Positions 54,020 to 64,000 of a stretch of 64,000 nucleotides of DNA are shown in pieces. The stretch covers positions 248,001 to 312,000 of the forward strand of contig VFIW01000041.1 in assembly GCA_006386115.1 (NCBI GenBank), read 5' to 3'. The DNA is from Globisporangium splendens (Eukaryota > Oomycota > Peronosporomycetes > Pythiales > Pythiaceae). Every line of letters starts with the position of its first letter. Positions within the stretch are counted from its first letter, which is position 1. Under the pieces are notes generated by a model. That model saw only the letters and a program-made list of their open reading frames with translations. It was not told the origin of the DNA and did not search any database. The position numbers were made by a program, and so were the translations under genes.

Positions 54020-54293
54020 CGCAAAATTTTCGCACCAGAGGAGAAAAACTCAAAATTGATCAGGTTGAGATGGGGATTTTAGTTGACGAAGGTGATGCAA
54101 GACCATCACTCGCCAAATACAAACGCTCTTGGATGTCAAGTTGGAGTTGTTAGATCACAAAAAAATGCATAAATCACGAAAACACTGCGTTGATCATAAA
54201 ATAAAAGCGTGCACACAAAGAGATGACGTCGACGCATCATTTACGGTATTTTGATTGGGTATGAGGATGGGCGACGTCGTGTGGCGATCAAAA

Positions 54294-54311
54294 TGTATCC
54301 ATGTTATGACC
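54294..54311 (+). repeat. Left target-site duplication of LINE element B
   Basis: TGTATCCATGTTATGACC. It is identical to 62021-62038 and lies in the 5' flank of the EF-2-like copy; the intact gene has a diverged equivalent there (ATGAACCCATGTTGTGCC). Confidence 0.92.
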
Positions 54312-56908
54312 AGACGACAGGCAAGCGATTCTACGCCTACCCACTTGATCAGTACGGCCCAAGATCCAACCAATCGCAGTGGTGGGAGGTGCTCTTTGAA
54401 GACGAATTGTGTCCAAAAGCGCTTATCGATGTCAGACGAATTATTTGGCGAGGGCGAACGATCATCCTTCACCACGCATCCAAGTATCGAATTGCTCCTT
54501 GTTTAATCTGCGGGGCAGCGGGACATTTCGCGCGAGCATGTAAGGCAACGGAAGAGGAACTAAAAACTAACAACTGTATTTACGCAGATGACGAAATCGT
54601 GAGTAAACTTCCGAGAAAGCCAGCCACTTTCACAAGTGCAGCGGAAATAAAAGAGTCGGTCTCAGACAGTATCGACAAACTGAAACAGCCCCTTCAACCA
54701 GCAGCAGAGAGTCCTCAAGCCAGTGAGGAAAACAAGCCGAGCGAGAACGCGAATCCCGTGACGCCTGACGTGACCAACACGTCCAGCCCACAACCGAACT
54801 CCAACCCAAGAAATCTAACAAAAAATGCATCGTTTACAGTGGGAACAGGAATTCCAGTACAACAAATCGGCAATCTCAAAGAACAGGCGAAGGCGAAACC
54901 AAACGGCGGAGTAGCGAATACAAAAGGACCCGTGTCAAAGGCAAGCCAGAAAAATGGACCAAGACAAATCTCCAAGGAGGACATCCGGTGGGCAAAAGAA
55001 CTGATGCGCTTCCGACGAGATATGGACGAGCTGATGAAGGTGCACGTGGAAAGACAAGCCGAGCTCAACCCGAACCGTAACGACATCATGGACTGGGATG
55101 GGGAGTACACGCTTCAAGACGTGATGGACGCCAACGGACTTGCAGAAGCAACGACACCACCTACCGGAAATTGCCAATTTTATGCAGTGGCGGAAGCGAT
55201 GCTCCAAATCACGCATGACAACATGGCAAATGAGAAGCTGCTGGAGGCAACGGCGAGCAGAATCAAGCAAAGCATGAACGCGGCCGCACGTCTCAACTTC
55301 GATCTTGAATTCCCTGAAGGAACGCATCTGGGAATACTCGAAGCATTGGGGAGAGGGGATCGAAAAATGAGCCCAAAAGAAAGGAAAGCAGATGTTCTCG
55401 ACTATTTCAATGATATCGCAAGCAGCTCCTCCAGCCGGTCGTCCACGCTACCAGGGTCCATGTGGGGTGGACCGGAGTCCTTGCGGATGGCTGCCAAGGC
55501 TTTGCAGAGAAAAGTCTTCGTGCTCATCGAGACAACGTACAGAAACCGAAAAGGGTTTGCAATTTACAAGCCACAATCCAGAGTCCACGCAGGAGGCCAG
55601 TTTCTGTCAGCCAAAGAGCATGCGTGCACGGGGAAGCAATGGGAAGACGAGCTTCGTCAGGACAGAATCGAAGCAGAGGCTACGAGCAGTCCACTTCCAA
55701 TCGTGATGAAATTTGCCAATGAACACTACAACAGTCTGCATTTCAGAACCCTAAACGAACCATCGTCACCGGCGAATATGACGAGCTCCTCGTTAGCGAA
55801 GCATCTCCAAGGATCCGAAAGGAGCAAGACGGAGTTCAAGACTGACCGATCCGGCCAATTCGACTTCGAACCAGTTGCGGAGGATTCAATGGAGGAAAGC
55901 GACGATTCCAGTTTGGAAGATTTAGAGGTGGCTCCATCGCTGGACGAACGAGAAAAGTTCGAGCCAAACCAGCTCAGCGGACATCACGGCTGGTCGTTCG
56001 CATCTCAGGAGAATCAGCTTGTGGTGTATCACTCGCCCACAATCGAGTTACCTCCACAGCCCAGGAAGCGAGATAGAGACGAAACACCGATGCGCAAAGC
56101 GGAAGATGGTGACGTCGCGATAAACCTGAACAGCCCCAATGTCCCCCTCAAGAAAACCAGAACGCTCTCGAGACGTTTGGCGATCGAAGGAGACTCCATG
56201 CAGAAACGCAGAGACCTCGAGCGCACGCTGCAGGAGCATTGGGAAGGGTTCCAGGAGCAATGGAAACAAGAAACCAAATGCCCCTTTCCTCTGCTCTCGT
56301 CCAATCATGATGTATGGACGCAGGCAGCTCTCAATGAATGGGAGCGAATTCTAGCGATGTTGAAGACGTCGCCAGGACCGCATCATGTGCTGAACCACCT
56401 CAGAGGGCCAACGCTAGTGGACTTGACACAAGTACTGCGCGAACAGGTGATTGAGGAAGGACTCAAACGTCTTTTATACCGCACCGATGAAGCAGAAACC
56501 AAGGTATGGATTACAGGTTGGTTTGACAGGATTGCAACGGCAACCACGAAGCAACAACGGGCGGCACTACTCAACTCCAAGGAAGACTGGTCGATGCTAG
56601 GAAGAGTGAAGTACGGTGGTCTCGAAGTTTTGCGACTTTGTCACCCGACCCAGCAAGAGAAGCTCAGCCGCTACATCATCTGCACAGTGGTGTATGAGGA
56701 GGAGCTGCAGACGTTCAGGTCTAGCGACGCCGAAGACCCAGACAACCTGTACGAGGCGATTGAAGACTTCTGTACGAGTTTGAAGCAAACCAAAGAACTC
56801 AAAGCAGCCTTCAAGAGCGGAGAGGAGCTCAGCGAGTGGTCAGCTCTATTGGTGATCATGGCTCAAGTGACCATGGAAGTGGATTCGGTCCAGCCCTCAA
56901 GATACTAA
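54312..56908 (+). CDS. LINE ORF1: CCHC zinc knuckle and OTU-like cysteine protease
   Basis: The frame is open from host sequence (an ATG at 54251 lies before the target-site duplication and is not part of the element) through 56908, about 865 residues of element sequence. A CCHC knuckle, CLICGAAGHFARACK, sits near 54500-54540. Residues counted from 54251: about 300-500 look like an OTU deubiquitinase fold, with PPTGNCQFYAVAEAM carrying the presumed catalytic Cys 308, WGGPESLRMAAKALQRKVFVLIE in the middle, and NEHYNSLHF with the presumed His 492. The aspartate that usually precedes GNC is missing. The rest is low-complexity and coiled. ORF1 would bind the element RNA; the protease role is unknown. 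The ORF1 frame itself is undamaged. Confidence 0.82.
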
Positions 56909-56934
56909 AGGCGCGACACCAACAGGTAACCAAG

Positions 56935-59900
56935 ATGGCAGTAGCCCAGGTACAGAAATGTACGCCGCGCTACAAGCCCTCAAGAATGCATTTTACAAAA
57001 ACCGAAAAAAAGGGAAAAAGATCATGTCCTAACACGCTACGGGTATTAACTCAGAACGTGTGCGGATTCAAAAAGAACGAACGAACAAAATGGTTAGAGG
57101 ATCTCAAGAGGGCACTAACCGCAGAAAAGTATGATATCATTTATTTACAGGAAACGAGGATCACCACAGCCAAAGAAGAACGCAGACTCCGACAATACTG
57201 GAACCGAATATGGGGGATTACAAACCTGGACGAACCAACGTCCTTTTGGTCCATCCATCCAGACGCGACCGGCGGAGTCGCAATACTCACAAATCCGAAG
57301 ACGATTAGCGAAACACAACTGATCGAGGAATCCAAGTGGACAAATCGCACAGTCGCTATCAAGTCCAAGGGAGTGGTGTGGATTAACGTGTACGCACCCA
57401 ACAAGAAAGCAGAGCGAGAACACTTCTTCCGACGCCTAAACGAGGAGTTCCAGATTCATCGTGCAGCAGCAGTGCTCGGAGGTGACTTCAATTGTGTGCT
57501 CGACAAGCAACGAGACCGGTACCAAAGAGGAGTTCTACTACCGATGCAATGCGAAAGTGCAGAACTGAGAAGATTAGTGACGGAGTGGAACATACACGAC
57601 GCACGGGAGCTAGTGGAGGATCCGGAGTGGCCAGTGCAGCGAGAACCGACGGAGCATTTCACATACTGGAGAAAAAACTCAGCCAGTCGACTTGACCGAT
57701 TCTATATAGCAGGAAATCTGGGCAGCGCCGTGCAATGGGAGGCCGTAGAGCTACCCAAGCGCTACTCGGATCACCAAGCAGTGGTGCTGCATATGAAATG
57801 GACGAGTCAACCGCAGAGACCAAGGAAGGTGAACAAGTGCAGGTACCCGATACGTACTTCGCGTCCTGATTTGGTGCGGACTGGGGTGCAACAGGCAATC
57901 GGTCGCGAGCTGGAGCTGATGCAGAGTGAAGAACCAATCGAGTGGAGCCACCTGGAGCAGCGTATCATCAAAGCAATACTGAGAGTAAGTCGAGCAGAGA
58001 AGCGGCAAGTGCGAAGATATCGGCAAAAGTTGGAGGATCAGCAGCACCAACCGGCAAACCGCTCAAGGCGCCAGCTGATCGAAGAACAAGCAAACGCGGC
58101 AAGAGAGGCAGCAGAGTTTAAATTCGGTAAGTATATGCAAACAACGCAGGGGGATGTTCGTCACTTCTTTCGGAGGATCGCCAACTGGCAGCGGGATCAA
58201 ACAATTTCGCGATTGGAACCGACCCCCGGAAGGTACCACCCACCAAACGCGAGTCTAGCGGACATCATGGGGGCTGAGTGGCACCAAATCACCGGCCAGA
58301 GCCATGCTGCGGTCCCTCCGCACAAGGCTGGACAGCGATTCGATGCACTGGTGTACATTCCGGAAACTCGGAAAGTCACGGAAGCGCAAAACCAAGACTT
58401 GATGGCACCCATTACTGAGAAAGAAGTACGAGAGGCGATCGCGGCTTTACATCGGCATAAGGCAGGTGGCGTGGACAGTCTGAACAATGACTTCTACAAG
58501 GATTGCGAGGACGTGATGGTCGACGTTTTGGTGCGGGAATTCAACAACATCCAACGCGGGGCACCCATGCCAAGATCATTCGGTCAAGGAATCGTAATTC
58601 CGTTGCGCAAGAAAGGAGATTCGCCAAATCCCCTCGATTACAGACCAATCACTCTGCTTACGACCACATACAAGTTGTTTGCAAAAGTCCTAGCAACAAG
58701 GTTGCAAGACATCCTTCTGGGGACCATCGGAGAAGAACAACAAGGCTTCGTACGCGACCGACTGATGGAGAACGCGATCCTCATCATGCAAGCCGCATTG
58801 GATAAAGCGTACCACAGCAGCACTGAAGGGTTCGATGACGCTCCGGGAATTGTGATGCTTGACTTCATGAAGGCTTACGACACACTGGACAGAGACTTTC
58901 TGTACCTTGTGCTGAGCAAGTTCGGCTTTGGGCGACAATTTGTGGATTTAGTACGTCGAATGCACTCGGACACTACAGCGCAGTACCTGGTGAACGGCGA
59001 ACTGTCGAGAGAATGGGAGGTCAAGTCGGGCATTCGTCAAGGTTGCCCCCTGGCCCCTCTGCTGTTTATCGTTGCTGCGGAGATTCTCGCACTGGCAGTA
59101 CAACAAGACCCCAATCTGGAAGGGATTCGTGTGACCAGATCAGGAGCAGAACCCCATCTTATTTCGACCTTCGTTGACGACTCTGCTGTCTTTTTGAAAC
59201 AAGGGAAACAGCTGCCTCGGCTGATGCAGCTGCTGACCGAGTTTGGCCAGCAATCAGGGCTGCACGTGCAACCAACGAAAAGCAGCTACATCTGTCTCAA
59301 CACAGCAGTAGTCCAAGAACAAAGATGCGGCATTCCAATCCTGAAGCATGGAGAGACGGTGAGGTACCTTGGCATCCAAATAGGTACCGGGAACATCACG
59401 CAAGCTAATTGGGAGGATCGCCTGCAAAAGCTCCGAACAAGACTGATTATCGCGACCAAAGTCTCCAACAGTGTGGTGGGGAGAGTGCTTATACTGAATT
59501 CGGTCTTGCTGCCGTCGATTCTATTCACTGCCGGCTACATCAAGCCCCCAGCGAAGGTCGTGGACCAGCTAGTGAACCTACAAAAGCAATTTTTGTGGAA
59601 ATCGACACTCGGCACAGAGGGCATGAGGCACAAGGTGAGTCCTTCCCTGCTCTACCTGCCGGTCAAGGAAGGAGGTATTGGTCTCTATTCAATACCTCTG
59701 GCAATAAAGCGACAAGCGATACGGCGGACAACTCGGTGGCTACAGTGAGTGCGATACAGGTGTACTGAAGCTTAGCACGAACAGGCTCATCAGGACAAAA
59801 GTCAAAACTGGGGATGCTGCGCGATCTCACCCAAGGAGCGAAGCCAGCACGCACAGACAAGGCTGTACCAGACGAACAATATCCACAGACTCGGGTGGGA

Positions 59901-61973
59901 GTACCTAGGTGAAGACCTGGTGGCTGCAGAGAGACGCAATCCCGCGTGGAAAGACGATCTGAAGCGGCAGATGGAATCCTTGCTACCGACCGTGGACCTC
60001 GAGTGGAGATCAGACGGACGAGTAGGTGTGTACTTTGGGAGAAAACCTGAGCAGACGATACATCAGCTATCGGAAGAGACTCGAGCCTTCCTGCCATCCT
60101 TCCAGTGGAACGACAACCCCTGGATAATCGACAGCCAAGGCGAGCAGTACACGGTCAAAACGGTTTCTTTCCTGAAGGAATGCAATTTGGCCAGCTTCAA
60201 CGTGAGAAGGGAAGAAGAGCGAGTTTTCTCCGTGCGGCTACCAACCATGACGGCGACTCTCACGTCCAAACGAAGGGCCGTCCTGCGAAAACTCGTAACC
60301 AGCATCATTCTATGCTCACCGGAGATGGAAATCGATGCAGGCAACCAGCTAATCAGTCACCAGGAGCCGTGGAGCAGGAAACCCACAAAACGAGAGTACA
60401 AGTGGATCAGCAACGGCATGGGAACCATCATCGCGATGCCAGGGTCGGAGAGGAGCCACACGGACTACATTCAGATGCAACGGCAAGCAAATGGAGTTCT
60501 CTGGACAGTGACCGACTGGGCTGGGGATGCTACCTGTAAACAAGACGTTGCAATGATCGAAGAAGAAATAAAGACTGTAGGGTGGACATTCAAACCGCAC
60601 CCGCTCACGACGCATTGTCCGTGGCTGGTGCATGAACGTACTCCCCCAAACAGCATCCAGAAGACAATTGACCGAGCACGAACACGGAGGCTGCACAACA
60701 AGTTGTATCAAGGTCTCGGAGGACTCGTAGACAAGCTCAACGAAGTCGCGAAAACTGACCAGTGGTACAGCCATGTGCAGTATCGGCTACCAGCAGATCT
60801 ATGGAAACAACGAGGATGTCTTACACCGTATCAGATGTGGACGACATACCGGATTTCTACGATGCAGCTCAACCTGTTCCATCCGGGAAGGATCGAGTCT
60901 TCGGCGTGTCCAAGCAATGCCGGATGTGGGGAAACAAAAGAAACTATCTCACACATAGTCTGGAGTTGCAAGCGAGCACAAGCTGCGTGGACGGTCTTCC
61001 TCGGGCGATGGATTTGTCGAACATTGACGGAGCAAGCACTCAATCTCTTCCTGCCTCACATTGCTAGCCGCACAGCCCCGCCAGGTCAACGATCTTTGCT
61101 CTAGGAATTGGAAAAGCACTTCGGGTTCATTACTCCGAAGCACTCGACAGCACTACAGAAACTCTGGTTTATCGTCACATCAAGCATCCCAGTATTGCTG
61201 TGGAGAACGAGAGTGGAAATAGTGCATGAACGGCAGCGCGTCACTATCGAAGAAAACACCAAGCGTGTGTGATGCAAGTGCGAGCTGCGGCTCATCGGAT
61301 GAGAACGCTCAAAGGAGAAAAGATCAATGCAACTTGCCTGAGCCAACTGCTCAGCGTACTGGAGAGACAAGACTTGTCGCACCAACTTGAAGCGTGGGCG
61401 ACAGCGCGTTTGTATTTCGATGGAGGTGCACGCGGCAACCCAGGTCCAGGAGGCAGCGGATGGGCACTCATCTTCCTGAATGAACGCACCAATCGATGGG
61501 AACTCAAAGCATGCGGCTATGCGTACATGGGACCAGAAGTCACGAACAACAGGTGCGAATACAGCGCGCTGAAAGATGGCCTGGCATACAGTGCACACTA
61601 CCTACTGCACTATGAAGTCAAGTTGGAAGTCTTCGGAGACAGCCAAATGATTATCGCAGCCCAGAACGGGTTCGCCTCAATACACCAGACCGAGTTGCAG
61701 CCACTAGCAGTTCGGGTAAACCAAATCATCGCCAACTTTGCGTGGATCTCCTGGAATCACACAAAACGAGAACAAAACAAGATGGCCGATCTTCTCGCCA
61801 ACGTGGCAATGAACTCCAAGAGTGCGAAGATACTCACCGACGAATCGCGGGGGAACGATCAAATTCTTATGTCCAAAGTCGCAGCTCTACTCGACAATGA
61901 TATCGGTGCCACACCGTCAAAACTTAGAAACACCTCACTGTCAGCAGTGTTAATGAGACTCCGGAATTCTTAA
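56935..61973 (+). pseudogene. LINE ORF2: endonuclease, reverse transcriptase, RNase H; disrupted
   Basis: The first ATG (56935) lies 26 nt after the ORF1 stop, in the -1 frame relative to ORF1. The frame itself is open from 56836, so the two overlap by 73 nt. The APE-type endonuclease has TQNVCGFKKNE, IIYLQETRI, LGGDFN and SDHQAVVL. The reverse transcriptase has LDYRPITLLTTTYKLF, MLDFMKAYDTLD, SGIRQGCPLAPLLF and the catalytic FVDD. A zinc segment (CGETKETISHIVWSC) and RNase H (YFDGGARGNPGPGG, NNRCEYSAL, FGDSQMI) follow. Damage: TGA at 59746, TAG at about 59776, TAG at 61102, and a frameshift near 61268 within a GTGTGT run. The domains up to the end of the RT are intact. Confidence 0.92.
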
Positions 61974-62020
61974 ACTATATGTAGATCATAAGTTAAATAG
62001 AATTACCTTCTCTCTCTCTC

Positions 62021-62038
62021 TGTATCCATGTTATGACC
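62021..62038 (+). repeat. Right target-site duplication of LINE element B
   Basis: TGTATCCATGTTATGACC. It is followed at once by cattttgaagcaa, which resumes homology to the EF-2-like gene (intact copy: cattttcaagcaa). Confidence 0.92.
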
Positions 62039-64000
62039 CATTTTGAAGCAAGCAGAAACCATGGTCATGCGCAGACGCGAGCTGCTGGAGTGCGGGCAGA
62101 ACACCCGACACGTCGCAGTCGTGGCGCATGCGCACGCTGGGAAGACCACGCTGATCAGTACGCTTGCAGCGCTTGTCAGCGTTGTCCAAGCTGACGCGAA
62201 GGAGAGCGACGAACGCAATCAGTGCTCTTGCATGAGTGCGCCGTTGTGCTACACCCACCACGGCTCGATTGGAAGTGAAGAGCATCCCGGCAAAGCCGTA
62301 GGAGACGGCAGTAGCGTTGAGGTGGACGCACCACAAGCGTCTGAGTATCTGATCAATGTGATTGATACACCTGGCCATGTTGAGCTGTCGGCAGACATCA
62401 CGACGGCACTGCGTGTCTCCGATGGAGCGCTTGTGCTCGTGGATTGCAGCGGCGAGCATCACCCCTGTAGACTCATGGGGATGCGCACCGAGCAGTTGCT
62501 GCGCCAAGCGCTCGACGAGCGTGTGAAGCCTGTGGTGCTGGTCAACAAACTCGACGATGCGCTGCGAAATGGACACATGGCTCCAGAAGAGTGTTACAAC
62601 ATGATCGCGAGTGCGATTGAAAGCGTCAACCACGTTCTCACAACGTACGAGTGCGAAGAAGATGTCACTGGCGACTGGCGTGTGGATCCATCCAAGGGCA
62701 CCGTGGCGTTCGGCTCAGCGAAACACGGATGGGGCTTCACACTCGCGACCTTCGCGCGTTTGTATGCGGATAGGTTTGGGATCCACGAGACCAAGATGCT
62801 GGCTAAACTGTGGGGCGACTGGTGCTACGATATTGAGACCAAGACGTGGGTGCAAGCGCCTGCAGCAGATTATAGCAACGGCACGCGGAAGCGCGCATTC
62901 TGCCAGTTTGTGCTCGATCCGCTGTTTAAGTTGTACTATACGGCGCGCCACGAAACAAGCGAGGACAGTGACACCAATAAGTTTGGCGCCATGCTCGCAG
63001 CTTTGGGCGTCGGCTACGAGGACTGCATTACAGCGGAAGGCAACGAGGCGGAGCGCGTCTATTGTGTGTTGCAACGCTGGCTGCCGTTGACGGACGCCGT
63101 CTTGAACATGGTCGTCGTGCATTTGCCCTCGCCAGTGACCGCTCAGCGTCACCGTGTGCGCACTTTGTACGCCGGTTCCATGGACGACGAGTGTGCGCGT
63201 GCGATCCGAGAGTGTGACTCGAATGGTCCATTGGTCGTGTGCGTCTCGCGGGTCGTGCAGCAGCTCAAGACTATCTCCAAAGGATCGCAAAGCAGGCAGT
63301 TGTACGCGTTTGGCCGCGTGTTTGCAGGGAGAATCACTTCGGGTCAACAAGCGCGCTTGTGCACCCCAACGTACGATCCCTGTTGCGCCAGTCCGGCGCG
63401 TCACGGTGGCACCAAAGCGCGAGGGCGATTTGCCGCAAGTCGTGGAAGCGATGAAGCGGCTCGCGCAGCTCGATCCGATCGCAGCGTGCAGCTTAGAAGA
63501 GGAGTTCTCTGCTGGACCAGTGCTCACGTGCACGGGTGAGCATCACATGAAGCGCTGCTTGGACGTGTTGCGTGCCCAATTGCGTGGTGATAATGAAGAC
63601 GACGAGGCGAGTGAAGCGTGTGAACTGGTCGTATCCGAGCCGATCGTGTGCTACCGAGAGTCGATTTCCTCGGTGTCGTCCCAGACGTGCCTGGTCAAGT
63701 CTCCCAACAAACACAATCGCTTCTTCTGTACAAGCGAACCGCTGAGTGACCAGTTTCTCCGAGACACCACGCAAGGCAAACTCATGCTGCCGCTTGACAC
63801 CAATGCTGTCGCTGCGAGCAAGAAACGTCGAGCGCAGTACCTCGTGGTCCACCATGGCTGGAACGAGAATGATGCGCGGAAGATCTGGTGCTTCGGTCCC
63901 AACAGCAATGGTCCGAATGTGTTGGTGGACCAGACCAGACAGGTCGCATACCTGAATGAAATCAAAGACTCAGCGCTCTGGGGCTTCCACTGGGCCACCC

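Larger units (their letters stand above)
54312..62020 (+). mobile_element. LINE element B, 7.7 kb, probably 5'-truncated, with 18-bp target-site duplication
   Basis: Bounded exactly by the 18-bp direct repeat TGTATCCATGTTATGACC. It contains ORF1 (zinc knuckle plus OTU-like protease), then ORF2 (endonuclease, reverse transcriptase, RNase H), a short 3' untranslated part, and a (TC)n tail of about 14 nt (about 62007-62020). Because the repeat marks the left boundary, the first bases of the element are already inside ORF1 coding sequence, so the true 5' end and ORF1 start are missing: a 5' truncation typical of target-primed insertion. ORF2 has several stops and one frameshift, so this copy is dead. 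Confidence 0.93.
54155..64000 (+). pseudogene. Second copy of the EF-2-like gene, split by a LINE and internally deleted
   Basis: The left flank (54155-54311) matches, at perhaps two thirds identity, the region upstream of the intact EF-2-like gene, including GAGGATGGGCGACGTC. Coding homology resumes at about 62038, right after the LINE, and runs to the window end. From about 62105 the copy is almost identical to the intact gene; between about codons 20 and 460 I count only a handful of amino-acid differences. Near 63375 roughly 200 bp are missing relative to the intact gene, replaced by a few bases, which shifts the frame. The 3' remainder lies off the window. With both a 7.7-kb insertion at its 5' end and a frameshift it is a pseudogene. 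Confidence 0.92.

Noticed and set aside
54251..54311. ATG at 54251 as the start of LINE ORF1
   Set aside because: The 18-bp target-site duplication at 54294-54311 and homology to the EF-2-like 5' flank show this part is host sequence read through by chance.
1..64000. tRNA genes, rRNA genes and CRISPR arrays
   Set aside because: I looked for TTCGA-type T-loops with matching arms and for regularly spaced repeats and found nothing convincing by eye.

Overview
The window looks like oomycete (stramenopile) nuclear DNA. It has compact genes, GT-AG introns mostly of about 65-130 nt, and a degenerate member of a multi-pass membrane family that I recall as oomycete-specific. It also has large solo ankyrin-repeat proteins, CBM9-like and subtilisin-like genes, and LINEs with a C-terminal RNase H. 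A flagellar/centriolar protein (SSNA1/DIP13) points to a zoospore-forming species. I cannot name the genus. Exon structures were built by hand from splice sites and reading frame.

Layout. 1-3597: 3' part of a LINE (RT plus RNase H), cut by the window edge, followed by a decayed copy of the CBM9-like gene. 4160-10742: CBM9-like protein (+), multi-pass membrane protein (-), secreted subtilisin (+). 11096-29833: a family-rich block with two related 5'-nucleotidase-like genes (-), three ankyrin-repeat proteins, a membrane-protein gene carrying one in-frame stop, INTS2 (Integrator subunit 2), and a 1.05-kb foldback element with two 408-bp arms. 31538-49628: mostly single-copy core genes: a periplasmic-binding-like/DUF5522/DPH6-like fusion, EME1-like, a divergent EF-2 paralogue, a small probable mitochondrial protein, THOC5, SSNA1, Golgi pH regulator and a protein kinase. 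52077-53179: XRCC3-type RAD51 paralogue. 53575-64000: an ankyrin pseudogene, then a second copy of the EF-2 paralogue split by a 7.7-kb LINE with an exact 18-bp target-site duplication.

The core genes fall into nuclear RNA processing (INTS2, THOC5), homologous recombination (EME1, XRCC3), and organelle or cytoskeleton functions (GPHR, SSNA1). They do not form an operon-like pathway. Both LINEs lie in or against decayed duplicates of genes that have an intact copy elsewhere in the window.

Most interesting points: the dated sequence of damage to the EF-2-like copy (duplication, probable gene conversion, LINE insertion, internal deletion); an OTU-type cysteine-protease domain in the LINE ORF1; an SSNA1 gene with ACG where the start codon should be; an EF-2 paralogue without the diphthamide histidine, lying near a DPH6-like gene; and the long foldback element.
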